Below, piece by piece: positions 1 to 11,139 of a DNA stretch of 64,000 bases. Location: positions 102,354 to 166,353 of the forward strand of contig WIXG01000170.1 in assembly GCA_009869945.1 (NCBI GenBank). The letters run 5' to 3'. This DNA comes from Mesaphorura yosii. Taxonomy: Eukaryota > Arthropoda > Collembola > Poduromorpha > Tullbergiidae. The notes beneath the pieces are model-generated. The model was not told where the DNA came from, did not search any database, and was given only the letters and a program-made list of their open reading frames with translations. The number at the start of each line of letters is the position of its first letter. Position 1 is the stretch's first letter. The position numbers were made by a program, and so were the translations under genes.

Positions 1-3000
1 CGTCTTTTTTTGTAAGCCGTAAATTAAAAGGTTTGAAACAATTTGACGTGATGCTAGAAAAAGGAGGAAATTTTAGGTCGTCGGGCCGTTTATCGCTTGT
101 TGTGGAGTGCAGACAACCTCGAGAGATTAAATGGAAGAACAATTCGCAAATACTTGAGCACTGATAAGAAAACACGATCACTGCCACTGATCATGGGTCA
201 GAGTGTAAATTTATGCAATATTCGTTGAGATTTCGGACCTGCGATCTAAATTGACGCTTAAACGCGGCCAATTTAAGTCTAATTTAAGAATTCGCTGAAT
301 GCAAGGGGACAATTCGGTTTTGAGACGTCACTTCCTTGCAAAAGCTGCCAAATCGCAATGGCGCACGGGATTCGGAGAAATGAAATTTCGGCAGCGCGGC
401 GCAACGCGTTGTGACTGATCAAGTGCACGGTGGCTCGGATTAGATTATGTTGAGCGAATAAAATGAAATGAGGTGGAATGCAAAGCGATGACGCTGATGA
501 GACGGCTCAAGAAGATTATTTTTCTCTCGTTTCGGGCACTCGAACGAATTATAATAAGATTGGAGGTACAAAGTACGGAATGGTAACAATTGCGCGTTGC
601 GTACCTGTGCGCGATTCCGTTCACGTAACATTACGACGTGTGTTTATGCATTGTGCTTCGGAGTGACCACCCCTGTCACTCCTTTTCTTCAGTCCTGCCA
701 ACTTGGCAAGCAGGCAGGCAGACAGGCATGACTTGACTTGATGTGGCTTTGGCTTGGATGTACCTCAATTCAACTCCTCGCCGTGTTTGTTGGCTTTGAC
801 TTTTCTTCTCAAAACCCTTCTTCAAGAAACGTCAGCTACTTTCTAGGAGCGATCGTCTTGTCCGTCCGTCTGTTCGTAGGCAAGACATTTCGAACACTAT
901 AACTTTTGGACTTGAAATTTTTTGAACATTTTTCAGGCAAAATTCCAGGTCGAAGGTGGGCGCAATTGGTGAATTGTGAGTGGAGTCAGATTTCTGTGTG
1001 TGTTTTCGCGTTTTAAACCCTGCTGATTGGCAATGCAAAACTCGTGCAAAGGTAATAGTCAAGTGGATTTAAGTGTCAATATCCGACTCACAAACAGTCA
1101 GGCGTATGATCGAAAACTCTGTTCGAACTGCACCCGTTTTAAAATCCACTAGCTCACTCTCATTGCATCTTTTGACTTTTATCAATTAAATTTTACCGAT
1201 GGCCTCGCCTTTGCACTTGTTCTTCAACGGTTTATTCTATCTTGTGTTCTGGGTATCAAAACCTCAGGCACTTGGCTTTGCTTTGGCTTGTGAAGGTAGC
1301 TTGGTGCTGGTTTTTCTCAAATTGCCCAAGCCACTAAAGCCAAACTCAGCACCACTCGTTGTAAAGGCTCTGGAATCAAAAACCCGGCCACAGATTGACA
1401 AAATCGGCTCTCGATCATGAATTTTACAAAGTACAAGTGTTATTTCTATTTCCTCTTTCTCTTCATAGAAATTGACTTACCCACAAGAAAATGTAGAAAT
1501 TCTGCGTGCAGACTGTCTCGTTATGCCCCAAAGTGGGATCGACAATTTCTGGGACCGATTTTAGTGAAATTTCTTCCTGACGTCTCAATAAATCATTTAG
1601 ACACTTTGGCGAGTTATTTACTGTGACAGTTCAATTCCTCAGCAATCAGCACCTTACCTTACCATGAGTTGTGGACGTGCCACGCCACGGGAGAAATCCC
1701 CAAGGCTGAGAATGTTTGGCCCCGGCTTTCCCACCACTGGCCACCTCAATCACATTCGCTTACCTCAATCCGTCCATCAACTCGCGCGAACGCTTTATGC
1801 GAAAATTAATTAAGTAATTGCATATTCAAATGTTACATAAGCTAGGCTTTTGTGCTTCGCAAGGGTCAACCCGGATCTGGAAACTCAGCTCGACTCGGCT
1901 TGCCTGGGCTGTCCGTCGCGTCGCACGTGCTCATGCAAATGTTAATGAGGAGGGCGAGTCGAAGCTCAGGCGAGAGACGTGAGACCAAGCCTCTTGCAGA
2001 GCACATCTTGCACGCAGCACCCGCCAAGCAAATGGGATGCTGCATCTCGTTCCCATCTCATTGGTCTGCCGCTGCACGGCCAGCCAGCGGAAGAGGAGTG
2101 CACTTGGCCGCGCTGAGAACACCTTGGCAAATTGACTCACTCCAATTGGAATTCATCATGCCGATCGCGAAAGCCAAAATCGCGTTCCCGATGCACGCGC
2201 ACAACACAAACAAAAGCAAAAGGCAAACGCATCTTCTTGATTTTTTATCTCCTGAAATGAGCATCATTACATTGCATCTCATCTCATCTCGATTTTGATC
2301 TTCGACTGAATCTGATGCGATGGGACGTTGAAATGTTGCAGTTGTTTACCGAAAAAAGGAGAGCGCGTAGAAAAATCGACTGCCGAGCCAGACAGCAAGA
2401 TTAATATTTCAATCCGACAATTCACACTGCGATGCAATCTTCGCCTTTCCAGCCACGCAGGCAGACGGCACGATTTGCCAACGCCAGCTGTGAGATACGA
2501 TCAAGATGTTTCATCCGGGCCATTATCGAAGCCGCAGGAGGAATCCGGATATTCACACGGCTCGGAATTAGATTTGTGAGTTCAGGAGGTGAAAATCAGG
2601 AGCCATGCCTTTATTTTGTTGTGTCTCAAACTTGGGCAAAGGACTGAAATCCGAAAGTGTGAAGGAGTGGCTCAAATTAATTACTGCACGGACTTTGAAG
2701 CTGGCCACTATGCCATTGCCATTGCCTTTTCCTTTTTCTTAATCGGTCGAGATCAGAGGAGATGGTCGTCGTGACCGATTACACGGCCACGGCTCATTAA
2801 CGGCGAATCAAGCATTAAATAATATTTCTTGGGTGGCACGGCAGCACGACAAGCTTCAGTGACCACGAATCCAGATAGATTTCATTCACAAGCCAACCTG
2901 CATGCTTGAAATAATCTTACCCAATGAATTAATTTTTATTACTCGCTATCGAGTCTGATGTGATTTTGTACATTCTCATGCGCACGAATGCGTAGTTATA

Positions 3001-5584
3001 ATTGATAATTAAAATATTGCTTAAAGTATGTTTACTTTGCGAAATTCAGGCAGTGGAAAACGAAGCTGAGACAATTGCAATTGCATGTACACATGCGATT
3101 GTTTGGCCGTCGCAGGTATGTTTGAATAAGCTAAAAGTAAAAGAAATTGTGAATGATTTTGAGTGCTGATTTTGCTGTTTGCACTGCGCCTCGTTTTCTT
3201 AAATCGCACTGTGGGAATTTTGATGCCATGCCGTTTTATTTCAACGCAGCACGGCAACAGCAATTGCAACATGAAGTCATGAAGTGGATAATAAAATTCC
3301 TGTGTTTCTTGCACCGGAAGTCGATTTGGTGAAGAAACTGAAACTGAGAGTTTAAAACTTGACGACGACTCGTCAAAAGTTCATTCAACAGTAAAGCAAA
3401 GAGGCAGCCAAATTCGTTAAATGAATGAACCACAACGACAACACATGAGTCCATTGTTTCCGTGGCTCTGCCTGTGTTTAATTGAGAAACGCGGATTCGA
3501 GATTCTACCATTCAAGTTCATGATCACGACCTCCGGAATTCAAATTCGAACACCGTCGGCATTTTCACACCAAAATTCTATTCACCATTCATGAAAATCC
3601 ACCTTTTAAATATTTGTTTGTTTGCTACTCGCGCGGACGCGAGTTGCCATTCCATTTGAATGAAATAAATAAGAATGGCACCGCTATGCCATTCTTCAAG
3701 AGACCGAATTCCAAGTCGCGCAGGGGAAGGTTTAAACGAAGAAGAATTCAATTCACAATTCAAGCAAGAAGTTCCGTTTGATTTCGATCATGAAATCATT
3801 ACCGAAATTGAACAACAATGACGCGGCGCGGTGCATTTGTTATCGGAGGCATTCAACCCGAAACGCAACGAAATAGAATCAGGCGATGCATAATTCAGCA
3901 TCAGCGGCGGTGGCAAAAGTAAAACGCAAATTGCACAATGCCAGGCAAGATAGTCTGTGTGTGGGATGATTTTAATCTCGTCGTCGGCCATTGTAATTTG
4001 ATGGGCTTCCGAGAATACGCGGACAATTTGCAATTTGCATTCCTGCTGCCGACCGCTTGAATAAATTTCTGAGCACTGCAAAGCTGAAGACGAAGGCAAA
4101 GGCGGTCAGTAAATGAGGGCTCAATCTTTTAGCACAGCGCAACGTAGCATTGAGCTGTCAATGATTTAATTACAATGCTTTCGAGATTTAATCTTGTTCC
4201 GTCTTCGTCCGCGTCCGCGTACGTGTATGCATCATTTCATCAATCAAACATTTAAACGCATTTCGCATTAAAAATGCGTTTACGCCGTTTTATGCGCCAT
4301 TTCCGGTGTCATTGCTTTTGCTTTGCTTTGCTGCGATGAAACCTCAACGAGCTCTGCTCCGCTGTGCTGCATAGCAGTTGAAATGGGTTTCATTTCCTCC
4401 TGAATTGATGTCTGACTTGATTTCCTACTCGTACTCGTCCAGATAATTATAATTTACAAGTCGAAAATGAGCCGCTTCCGCCGTTTCAACGAACTTCTTC
4501 GTTTCGTTCGCTAATCTCCGTGCATTTTAATCCAATCAGCCACTCATTTATCGCCCCATTGAACCCTGTGGCCATGCCAACGGCCGGGCCAAATTTGGGC
4601 AGTTCGTCTTGACGACGGGCAAGCATCGGCGTTTCGGCGCGCCTCGTGATCATTATGAAACGCGAATAAATGAGCTCCTTAAAAATAAACGTTGCTCGTA
4701 ATCGCAAACACAGTGCGACCACGACGACGAAGAGGAATGAGGAGCGATATGAAAACTGGTTCCCATGAAGCCAAGAAATTATCGCAAGGACGGAAGGCAG
4801 AGGCAAACTGAAGAAGTCGCAGTCAGGAATAAGAATAAGAAAAAACAGGCGTGGGAATCGCAACTGACTGACTACCCGTGAGAACAAAGCAAAGGTGAAA
4901 TGAGTTTGAATTCAACAACGTAACGTAACACAAATGCAACACTACTCATATGCTTTTATTGTTGGGCAGTTCTTAGCCAGCGCAGCGCTCGCATTTTATG
5001 TTCAAAGGCAAAGTTTGAGGTAAAGACGAAACCGAGAGAGTGCTGCCTTCCTGTGGAAGGGACCATCGAACTTGGAAGATGAACATCTTAAGTTTCGGAA
5101 CATTTTCAGCATAAATTCTTAATCTTAAAATGCGAATTTATTTGGTTCGATTTCAATTTCAGTCTCAGCTTGCCCCAAAATCATGTTTTCAATTTTTCAT
5201 GACTTCATGACTCATGATTCTCATTCTCATGACGTGACTCTGCACGTGCCAAATAAACATGTTTACCAGCTGCCCTGGCCTTTTCTTCTTCCGAATTGCC
5301 AACGCCACCGATGTCAAGCAGAGCCGCCCTGTCAATCTAGCTCACTGAGCTCTAATCAGGCCACTAGTTGCCTAGCTTCCTAGTTGCTTCGGTCATTGCC
5401 ATACATTCAGCAAAACGTGGAAGAACGAAGAAGAAACTGACCCGAAAAGGTTGGCCGACCGATTACTTTTGGACCGTGCAGGAGTGAAATGTGCTGAGTT
5501 CCTTTCAATCCAGTTCAGAGCCCTCAGCAGGAAAGATCGAAACCTTAAATGCACTTTTCGACTAAATCTCTCAAACCCTTCACA
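1..5584. other. Gene-free 5' flank
   Basis: I see no gene I can support here. The open frames on both strands are short, have no recognisable domain and no convincing chain of phase-matched exons. The stretch holds short low-complexity tracts (a GGCAGGCAGGCAGACAGG-like run near 708-727, repeated CTCAT units near 2274-2290, a CGTCCG-type GC-rich run near 4206-4222), a perfect 10-bp inverted repeat at 4254-4281 and a cluster of AP-1/CRE-like sites at 5199-5238. It could be intergenic or intron of a gene lying to the left. Confidence 0.5.
5199..5238. promoter_or_regulatory. Cluster of AP-1/CRE-like sites upstream of the Kunitz gene
   Basis: TCATGA units recur here. The stretch contains a perfect TGACTCA (5208-5214, AP-1 consensus) and TGACGTGA (5230-5237, one base from a CRE), about 350 bases upstream of the Kunitz start codon. 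The motifs are seen directly. A role in stress-inducible expression of the downstream gene is only inference. Confidence 0.25.
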
Positions 5585-6026
5585 ATGGAAATCAAATTCT
5601 TCACCGTCTTGGCTTTACTCTTCGTCACGATGATCGCGTTGGCGATCGCCGAGGAAGAGGCTTATGTCCAGCCAGGTAAGTGAGCACCAGGTCGATGGTT
5701 TCTGTCCATCGTCCATCTGGCCCGTTTGATTTGCCTTTAAATTTACAGTGCACTGCTTCCTGAAGCCTGAGGCGGGCCCTTGCCGTGCCCTGATCCCGAT
5801 GAATTTCTACGACCCCGCCACCAAATCATGTAGTAAAACGTTCATGTACGGAGGATGTGGCGGAAACGGAAACACCTTTGACACCGAACGCCTGTGCCAG
5901 CTGGAATGCGAGCCCACCATGCCCGAGGAAACTCACCAGTCGGAGAATACTACTACCACCTCCACCGAGCCTATACACTTCACTCGTAAGGCCAGAAGCC
6001 TGAAACACCATATTCCGACGGAGTAA
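5585..6026 (+). CDS. Secreted single-domain Kunitz (BPTI-type) serine protease inhibitor
   Basis: Two exons, 5585-5675 and 5749-6026, joined across a 73-base intron (CAG/GTAAG donor, TTTACAG acceptor, phase 1), give 122 residues. Residues 1-21 are a signal peptide (hydrophobic core LALLFVTMIALAIA). One Kunitz domain follows, with six cysteines at about 33, 42, 58, 67, 80 and 84. The YGGCGGNGNTF block fits the family signature. The P1 position after the second cysteine is Arg43, which predicts inhibition of trypsin-like proteases. The spacing between cysteines 3 and 4 is eight residues, one more than in BPTI. A 38-residue Ser/Thr-rich tail with one N-glycosylation sequon follows the domain, and there is no membrane anchor. 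The likely role is a secreted haemolymph, salivary or cuticular inhibitor; the physiological target cannot be told. It is convergent with CRELD, stops 323 bases apart. Confidence 0.9.
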
Positions 6027-6091
6027 CTACACAAAAGGACACGGAAAACTGGATGGTCACAAGCAATCAAATTTCTTTCTGGTAGAACTTG

Positions 6092-6097
6092 AATAAA
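6092..6097 (+). promoter_or_regulatory. Polyadenylation signal of the Kunitz gene
   Basis: AATAAA lies 66 bases after the Kunitz stop codon, giving a short 3' UTR that ends before the convergent CRELD gene. Confidence 0.65.
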
Positions 6098-6151
6098 TGC
6101 TAAAATGTAAACTGCAAAAATATGAATGCGTATGGGTGGTCGACTGGTTCG

Positions 6152-6157
6152 TTTATT
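6152..6157 (-). promoter_or_regulatory. Polyadenylation signal of CRELD
   Basis: AATAAA on the minus strand, about 190 bases past the CRELD stop. The CRELD and Kunitz 3' ends would therefore lie close together or just overlap. Confidence 0.5.
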
Positions 6158-6348
6158 CCGGCATTGATTCTCTTTTCTGATTTTGAGCTACACATACTTT
6201 AAAACAGTAAAAATCACACATGATTTAAAGTGCAAAAAATGTCGTGCAAATGGAATGATAGAAAGCACTCTAGTGTAATCTGTTCTTGGCCTGTACCCTA
6301 ATTAATTAGCTAAGCCTAATTAATAATTGATTGGTATTGTTGTTAGGT

Positions 6349-7895
6349 TCATAGGCTAGTGCTGCTGAGCAAGTACTCTGAGGCTGAGATGTAGACCGCC
6401 ACGGCGATGCCGACTCCGGAAGCGATGGCCATGTTCTTTTGGAAAATGATACAAGTCGCCACGCAGAGGCCCAAATACGTCAAGTAGCGGGTCATGTTTA
6501 GGTGCACAGAGCGCTGCGCCGTCGAGTCATCCATGCAGATTTTGTCTCGGAATACGTAGCCCACCTTGCATCGCTCGCACATGTCGGGTCCGTCTCCAAA
6601 GCACCCGTCACATGACTCGTCACACTCTGCAAATGACATTGCAACAACAATATGGCGTAAGACATTGTTCAAGCAAAACTGGCGGAACTTGGGGCTTACT
6701 CATGCACATGTGAGTTCCTTCCGAATTGACACAGAACTCGTTCTTCTTGCACGGCTTCTCCAGCAGCAAACACTCGTTGAGATCAATGCAACCCCGCTCC
6801 TCGTCGTTCTCCCAACCTTCCTTGCACGAGTTGCACTCTGGATAAAGTGAATTAAATTAAATGGTGACTGAATAATTAAAATCCACCCGCCACGCCAGAA
6901 CAGATTCTACACTTACTAGTCGGTCCAGCCTCAGTGCAGCCTCCCTCGCATGACTTGTGACACGCCGAGCAGACGAGCTTATCTTCATCCTTGTATGCTT
7001 CAAAGTGATCTTTAGCACAGACGTCACAAAGCCGACCGGCGTAAGCAATGTCACAGTTGCACTCGCCATTACCCTTTCGAGTGCCGGCTCCCTGTGACAA
7101 AGAAATATGTGTAAGTCGACGGAGTTTTTAAAATTCTGTTTAAAAATGTTTGAGGAGGCTTCGCTTACTTTGCATTTGCCGTGCCCCGAGCACACTTTGC
7201 CCGGGTAGCCCGCACAGGGCAGACACTCGGGGCCGTAGTGCTGATCGGGGCAGCAGACCACCAGCTTGGAGACGCAGAGCCACGACAGGAGGTCTTCTCC
7301 AGCATTCCGGTACTTGTGCCACCATTCTTCGATCAAGTCTTCGTTCTCGACGGCCAGCGCATGACACTACAACCAGAACCCACTAATTAGTCAGTGCACG
7401 ATTCAGGATTGAGTATATCATGATCAAAAACTATGTGATTATGTCATTGATCTCTTACCTGATCTTTGCCAGTTGCAACTTCGGCGCATAGGCCCTCTTG
7501 GATCTCGACCAGACGGAGCTCAGAATTGCTGTAGATTTTCTTGTTCTCCTCTTCCCAGGCTGTGTCACCTCCTCCATAGTGACCTTTTGCAGTCTTCTCC
7601 ATGCCCTACACAATTACAGAGATTATACTCACGATCATTCAGTGCCAAATAGCTAATTAAAGTCAAACTTTCAGCTTCAATTACTTACCAAGAGGAATGA
7701 CTTGACTAGCGCCCGACAAGCTTGACAAGGTGCCAATTTCTGACTAGAAGAGTAGGACGAAGGCGAGCTTGATTTATTGGCGGATGGCTGCTTTGGCGTT
7801 GGCGGACTTGGGGGCAAGTTGGCCAACGACGACGTGATTGACACGTTGATAAAGAATAGGATTAGTAAACCGGCTCCAGCAACGGTCAGTTTCAT
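6349..7895 (-). CDS. Creld: CRELD: cysteine-rich with EGF-like domains protein (ER)
   Basis: Six exons on the minus strand (7689-7895, 7459-7605, 7169-7366, 6917-7091, 6700-6837, 6349-6626), all GT-AG and phase-consistent, give 380 residues, normal for the family. Residues 1-25 are a signal peptide. A Ser/Pro-rich linker leads to a CxxC motif (C57, C60) opening the DUF3456-type N-terminal domain, with the WHKYRNAGED block. EGF-like repeats follow, including a calcium-binding type one (DLNEC, about 260), then furin-like Cys repeats. The end has the two close membrane segments typical of CRELD (about 336-350 and 354-371). Known family role: ER-resident, disulfide-exchange-like factor for membrane receptor maturation, also implicated at ER-mitochondria contacts. 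It is head to head with the BPI-fold gene and tail to tail with the Kunitz gene. CRELD1 and CRELD2 cannot be separated by eye, although the two membrane segments favour the CRELD1 type. Confidence 0.95.
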
Positions 7896-9289
7896 GATTG
7901 GCCGTGTCAGAAACTTTGCAGGAAGAACGCAATCTCAGGTGAACCGGCCGACGACTGACTGCACCCGTTCAAAATAATTAACACACATGAAGCAACTAAA
8001 TTACGATCAATAGTGTGAAATTAACTCACACCAGCGCCGACAGTGCAGTCACTGTCATCTCAGCTGCTCTGACATTTATTAAGTCTGATTAACCACGCTC
8101 GGCTTGAGTTTGATTCGGCAAAATATTGACAGGCCGTCGAGTATTCAGCGTCGAGAGGTGCAGAAACCTACGTGGAAAGTATTGATTTAATTTTGCAGAC
8201 GTGCAGATGGATGAGGAGGGAATTTACGATGCATGCGAGGCGACAACTTGTGAACTGCGCTGGTCTGGCCAATGCAACACCAACACGCAGTCGAGATGAA
8301 CGAAGAGAGTCGGCTTCACAGCGTCTGGGGTGAAATACTTTGTTCCATCGCATATGACGTATTATTGATACTGACGAGATTCGAAGAAATTTTTGCACTT
8401 GATCAAAGCAAATTTTCATGGTCAGAGAGTTAATTTTGCAATACAAGCTTATTATACAATTTCAGAAATTTTACAAAACTTGAAGCATAGAATACTTAGC
8501 CCGAATTAGAAAAAAATGTTGTGGGGATGTCTCTGTTTGGATAACTTGTATGAACAGCCTATCTCAGCTTGGACACATGCACTGTCTCTATCCTTAGAGA
8601 GTACACTGGAGACGCCGATGAGCTGACCAGTGTCGTATCGGCATTTGCATTCGCATTACGGCTAACTAGCATGGTGGAATCATCCAATTCCGACTCCGAC
8701 TTCCGTTCCCATCCTATTTCGATCTTATCGGAATTGAACGAGACAAACTCAACTCAATAGAGTTATCGTGCATATTTTGCGTAGAACTGAATAGAATATT
8801 TTCTCAACTTCATGGCATGCCCGACCAGACAGGGCAAAAAGGCGAATTCGACTGGAGTTCAATTTGCATGTGATCTGCACGTAAGTTTTTCAAAGTTTGG
8901 ACAGTTCGAACGATGAGCATGGGCAATTAATATATTCTTCGTGTAAACTGCAATGGAAAAAGTGGATGACTCTTGTTTGAATACGGATGACCTATTCTAA
9001 TTTTTAAAACCTATTTAGATAAGAAGTTACAAATGAAATGACTATGATGTGATGAGCAGTACGTATGTCTCGTCGCGATTTTTGTTCTAATTGCTTGACC
9101 AAGTTTTGCCTGTCTCCTTTGTGAAGTCCAGAGTTCTATATTGCATTATTCGAGATTTAGTCTTCGACCGGTCACCGTTGGCGTGAGAGTTAAGCGTGCC
9201 TTTGCCTTGCCTTGTGAGACGACGTTCAATCCGTTTTACTTCTGCTGTGAATCGAATCGAATCCAGACTTCTGATCGATAACCGATACG
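7896..9289. other. Divergent intergenic region between CRELD and the BPI-fold gene
   Basis: No coding exon found. The stretch must hold the promoters of CRELD (leftward) and of the secreted BPI-fold gene (rightward). A TATA-like CTATATTG near 9136 with TTAGTC about 20-25 bases downstream could be the core promoter of the latter, but the match is weak. Confidence 0.45.
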
Positions 9290-10422
9290 ATGAAACCCGC
9301 GTCGTTGTTGATCATTATCTTCGCATCTTTGACTCTTGGCGTCGACGATGCCAGCTCTCGAGTTTCCAAAATCGGTAAGCCTGCAAGATCACAAATGATT
9401 CAAGCCTCAAATCTCAGTGTATGGATGAGACTTCCATTTGCTCTGTACTTCAGGATCCGCAGAGTTCTTGGCAAGATTGGCATCAGCAGTCGATGACAAG
9501 ATTAATTTCCTGCTTAAATTCATGATTCCACAAATACCATACGTTTACCCTCTTGATGGACCAATCAAATTCAGTGTGCCAGGAGTGATTACGATGGAAG
9601 GAAGTCTCAAGTAAGCAGCAAAGTCAGTACAATTTCTTAGCGAACGATAGGCGTATAATTCTATACATGAATAGAATACTGACCACAGCATACCACATTC
9701 TAATTTCTAATTGCTCTTTTCATGTAACACAGGAATGCGTTCGTCACAGGAGTTCCAAAGACAAAAGCTGATCTCGCGGTCAATAGAAAAGATTCTACCT
9801 TGACATTTGCATTATCAAACAAATACATGAAGCTATTCGGTAAGGAGGCAAATAGCATGCAGATTAGGCAGTTTCAGTTTGCAGTCTTGACTGGATTTTG
9901 TACTTGTTTGCCTAATGACTTGGCTTAGACTGATAGCCATTATGCCAATCCTCACAGGCCGAGAATACGACATTGCTGGTTTGTTCCTGATAACTAGCTC
10001 AAGATTCAACGGCACTGGTATTATCGCAGGAGAACTCAAGCACCTCGACTTTTTCCTGTCAACGAAACTTGTCATCGATCCCGCGGAAGATACCGTGTCA
10101 ATATCCAAAACAAACATCAACATCTCATTTGAATCGTTCCTTGTACAACTGGAGAACTTGGAGGTGAATGGCGTACCCGTCAATTGGGAGAATGTCAACC
10201 ACATGATTAACAAGGAATTCAATACGGAATGGCCAAAGGTCAAACCCCAGATTATTCAGGCATTGGAGAATGAAGTTAATAACAACCTGAAGGTACTATT
10301 CGTATTATTAATGCGATTGTGAGATGTCACGTTCTCTGAAATCTGGAGTGATCACTGATTTACCTCGCTTTCTATTTCAGGGTCTATCCTTAGAAGACAT
10401 CCTTCGGCTAATCGGAGCATAG
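9290..10422 (+). CDS. Secreted BPI-fold protein, takeout/JHBP or group-7-allergen-like
   Basis: Five exons (9290-9374, 9454-9610, 9733-9839, 9958-10292, 10381-10422), every junction phase-matched, give 241 residues. An in-frame TGA lies upstream of the ATG. Residues 1-20 are a signal peptide (SLLIIIFASLTLGV). The mature protein has alternating amphipathic beta segments, for example DIAGLFLITSSRFNGTG, then a helical end (WENVNHMINKEFNTEW onward). This is the layout of the lipid-binding half-BPI fold shared by takeout/juvenile hormone binding proteins and mite group-7 allergens. It has no cysteine at all, whereas takeout/JHBP members normally carry an N-terminal disulfide, so a group-7-allergen-like member is at least as likely. 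Expected role: extracellular carrier of a small hydrophobic ligand; the ligand is unknown. Fold assignment is from pattern, not from a strong motif. Confidence 0.75.
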
Positions 10423-11139
10423 TCTTGTCCTTAGTATTTCTTGCTTGGATACTAACTTCGAGCAATTTAACGTTGTACGACAAATGCGGTAAAGAGTACA
10501 GCTCATTTTACTCAGTTGTCTGTATCACTCATTCAGATGGTTAATACTGTCTTTGTATTAACTTAACTTAAGAACATTCCTTTTAATCCTCTTAATTACT
10601 GACCGGTGACCACATACTGGCAAACTGATTGAATATTCAGCGTTTTCACGGAATAAAATCGAAACATTTACAATTAATTAGTTATTCAAGACGTATTTTC
10701 TTATGGTGTGAATGGAATTCATCATTCTGAAATTATTTGTCCAGCTCTTCCTCCAATACGTCAGTTGTCATAATGCTTTAATGGGGAAAAATCGAGCTAA
10801 ATTATATTTAATGTGTTTAGCGAGAGTGATTAGTCCGTTGTAATTGTTGCTGTAGGAAGCGCCGCCTTTGTAAAACAATTTTATTCCTAAACAAAAGTCT
10901 ACACCTCCATTCGAATCCACCCCCAGACCCGTTTCAAATATTGCAGTACAGAGTTGATTTAGTCTGCTGCATTCTTTCGTAGAGTTTAGCAGAAATAAGG
11001 AATTCAAACAGTGTAATTTCTTGTTCTTTGGAAGTCGAGCGCTAATTAATTAATTAATTCTCGTGTGCTACTCAGTGATCTAAAAAGATTATTAGCTCAA
11101 ATTTAACCAAATTAAGAAGGCTACTTGCTCGAGTTCTCA
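10423..11139. other. Intergenic region, BPI-fold gene to MMACHC
   Basis: Contains the 3' UTR of the upstream gene (AATAAA at 10652-10657), an AATT tandem tract near 11043-11060 and the presumed promoter of MMACHC. No further gene seen. Confidence 0.55.
10652..10657 (+). promoter_or_regulatory. Polyadenylation signal of the BPI-fold gene
   Basis: AATAAA, 230 bases after the stop codon. Confidence 0.55.

Noticed and set aside
1852-2298. A 148-codon plus-strand ORF.
   Set aside because: It lacks a normal ATG context, is full of low-complexity patches and overlaps equally open minus frames.
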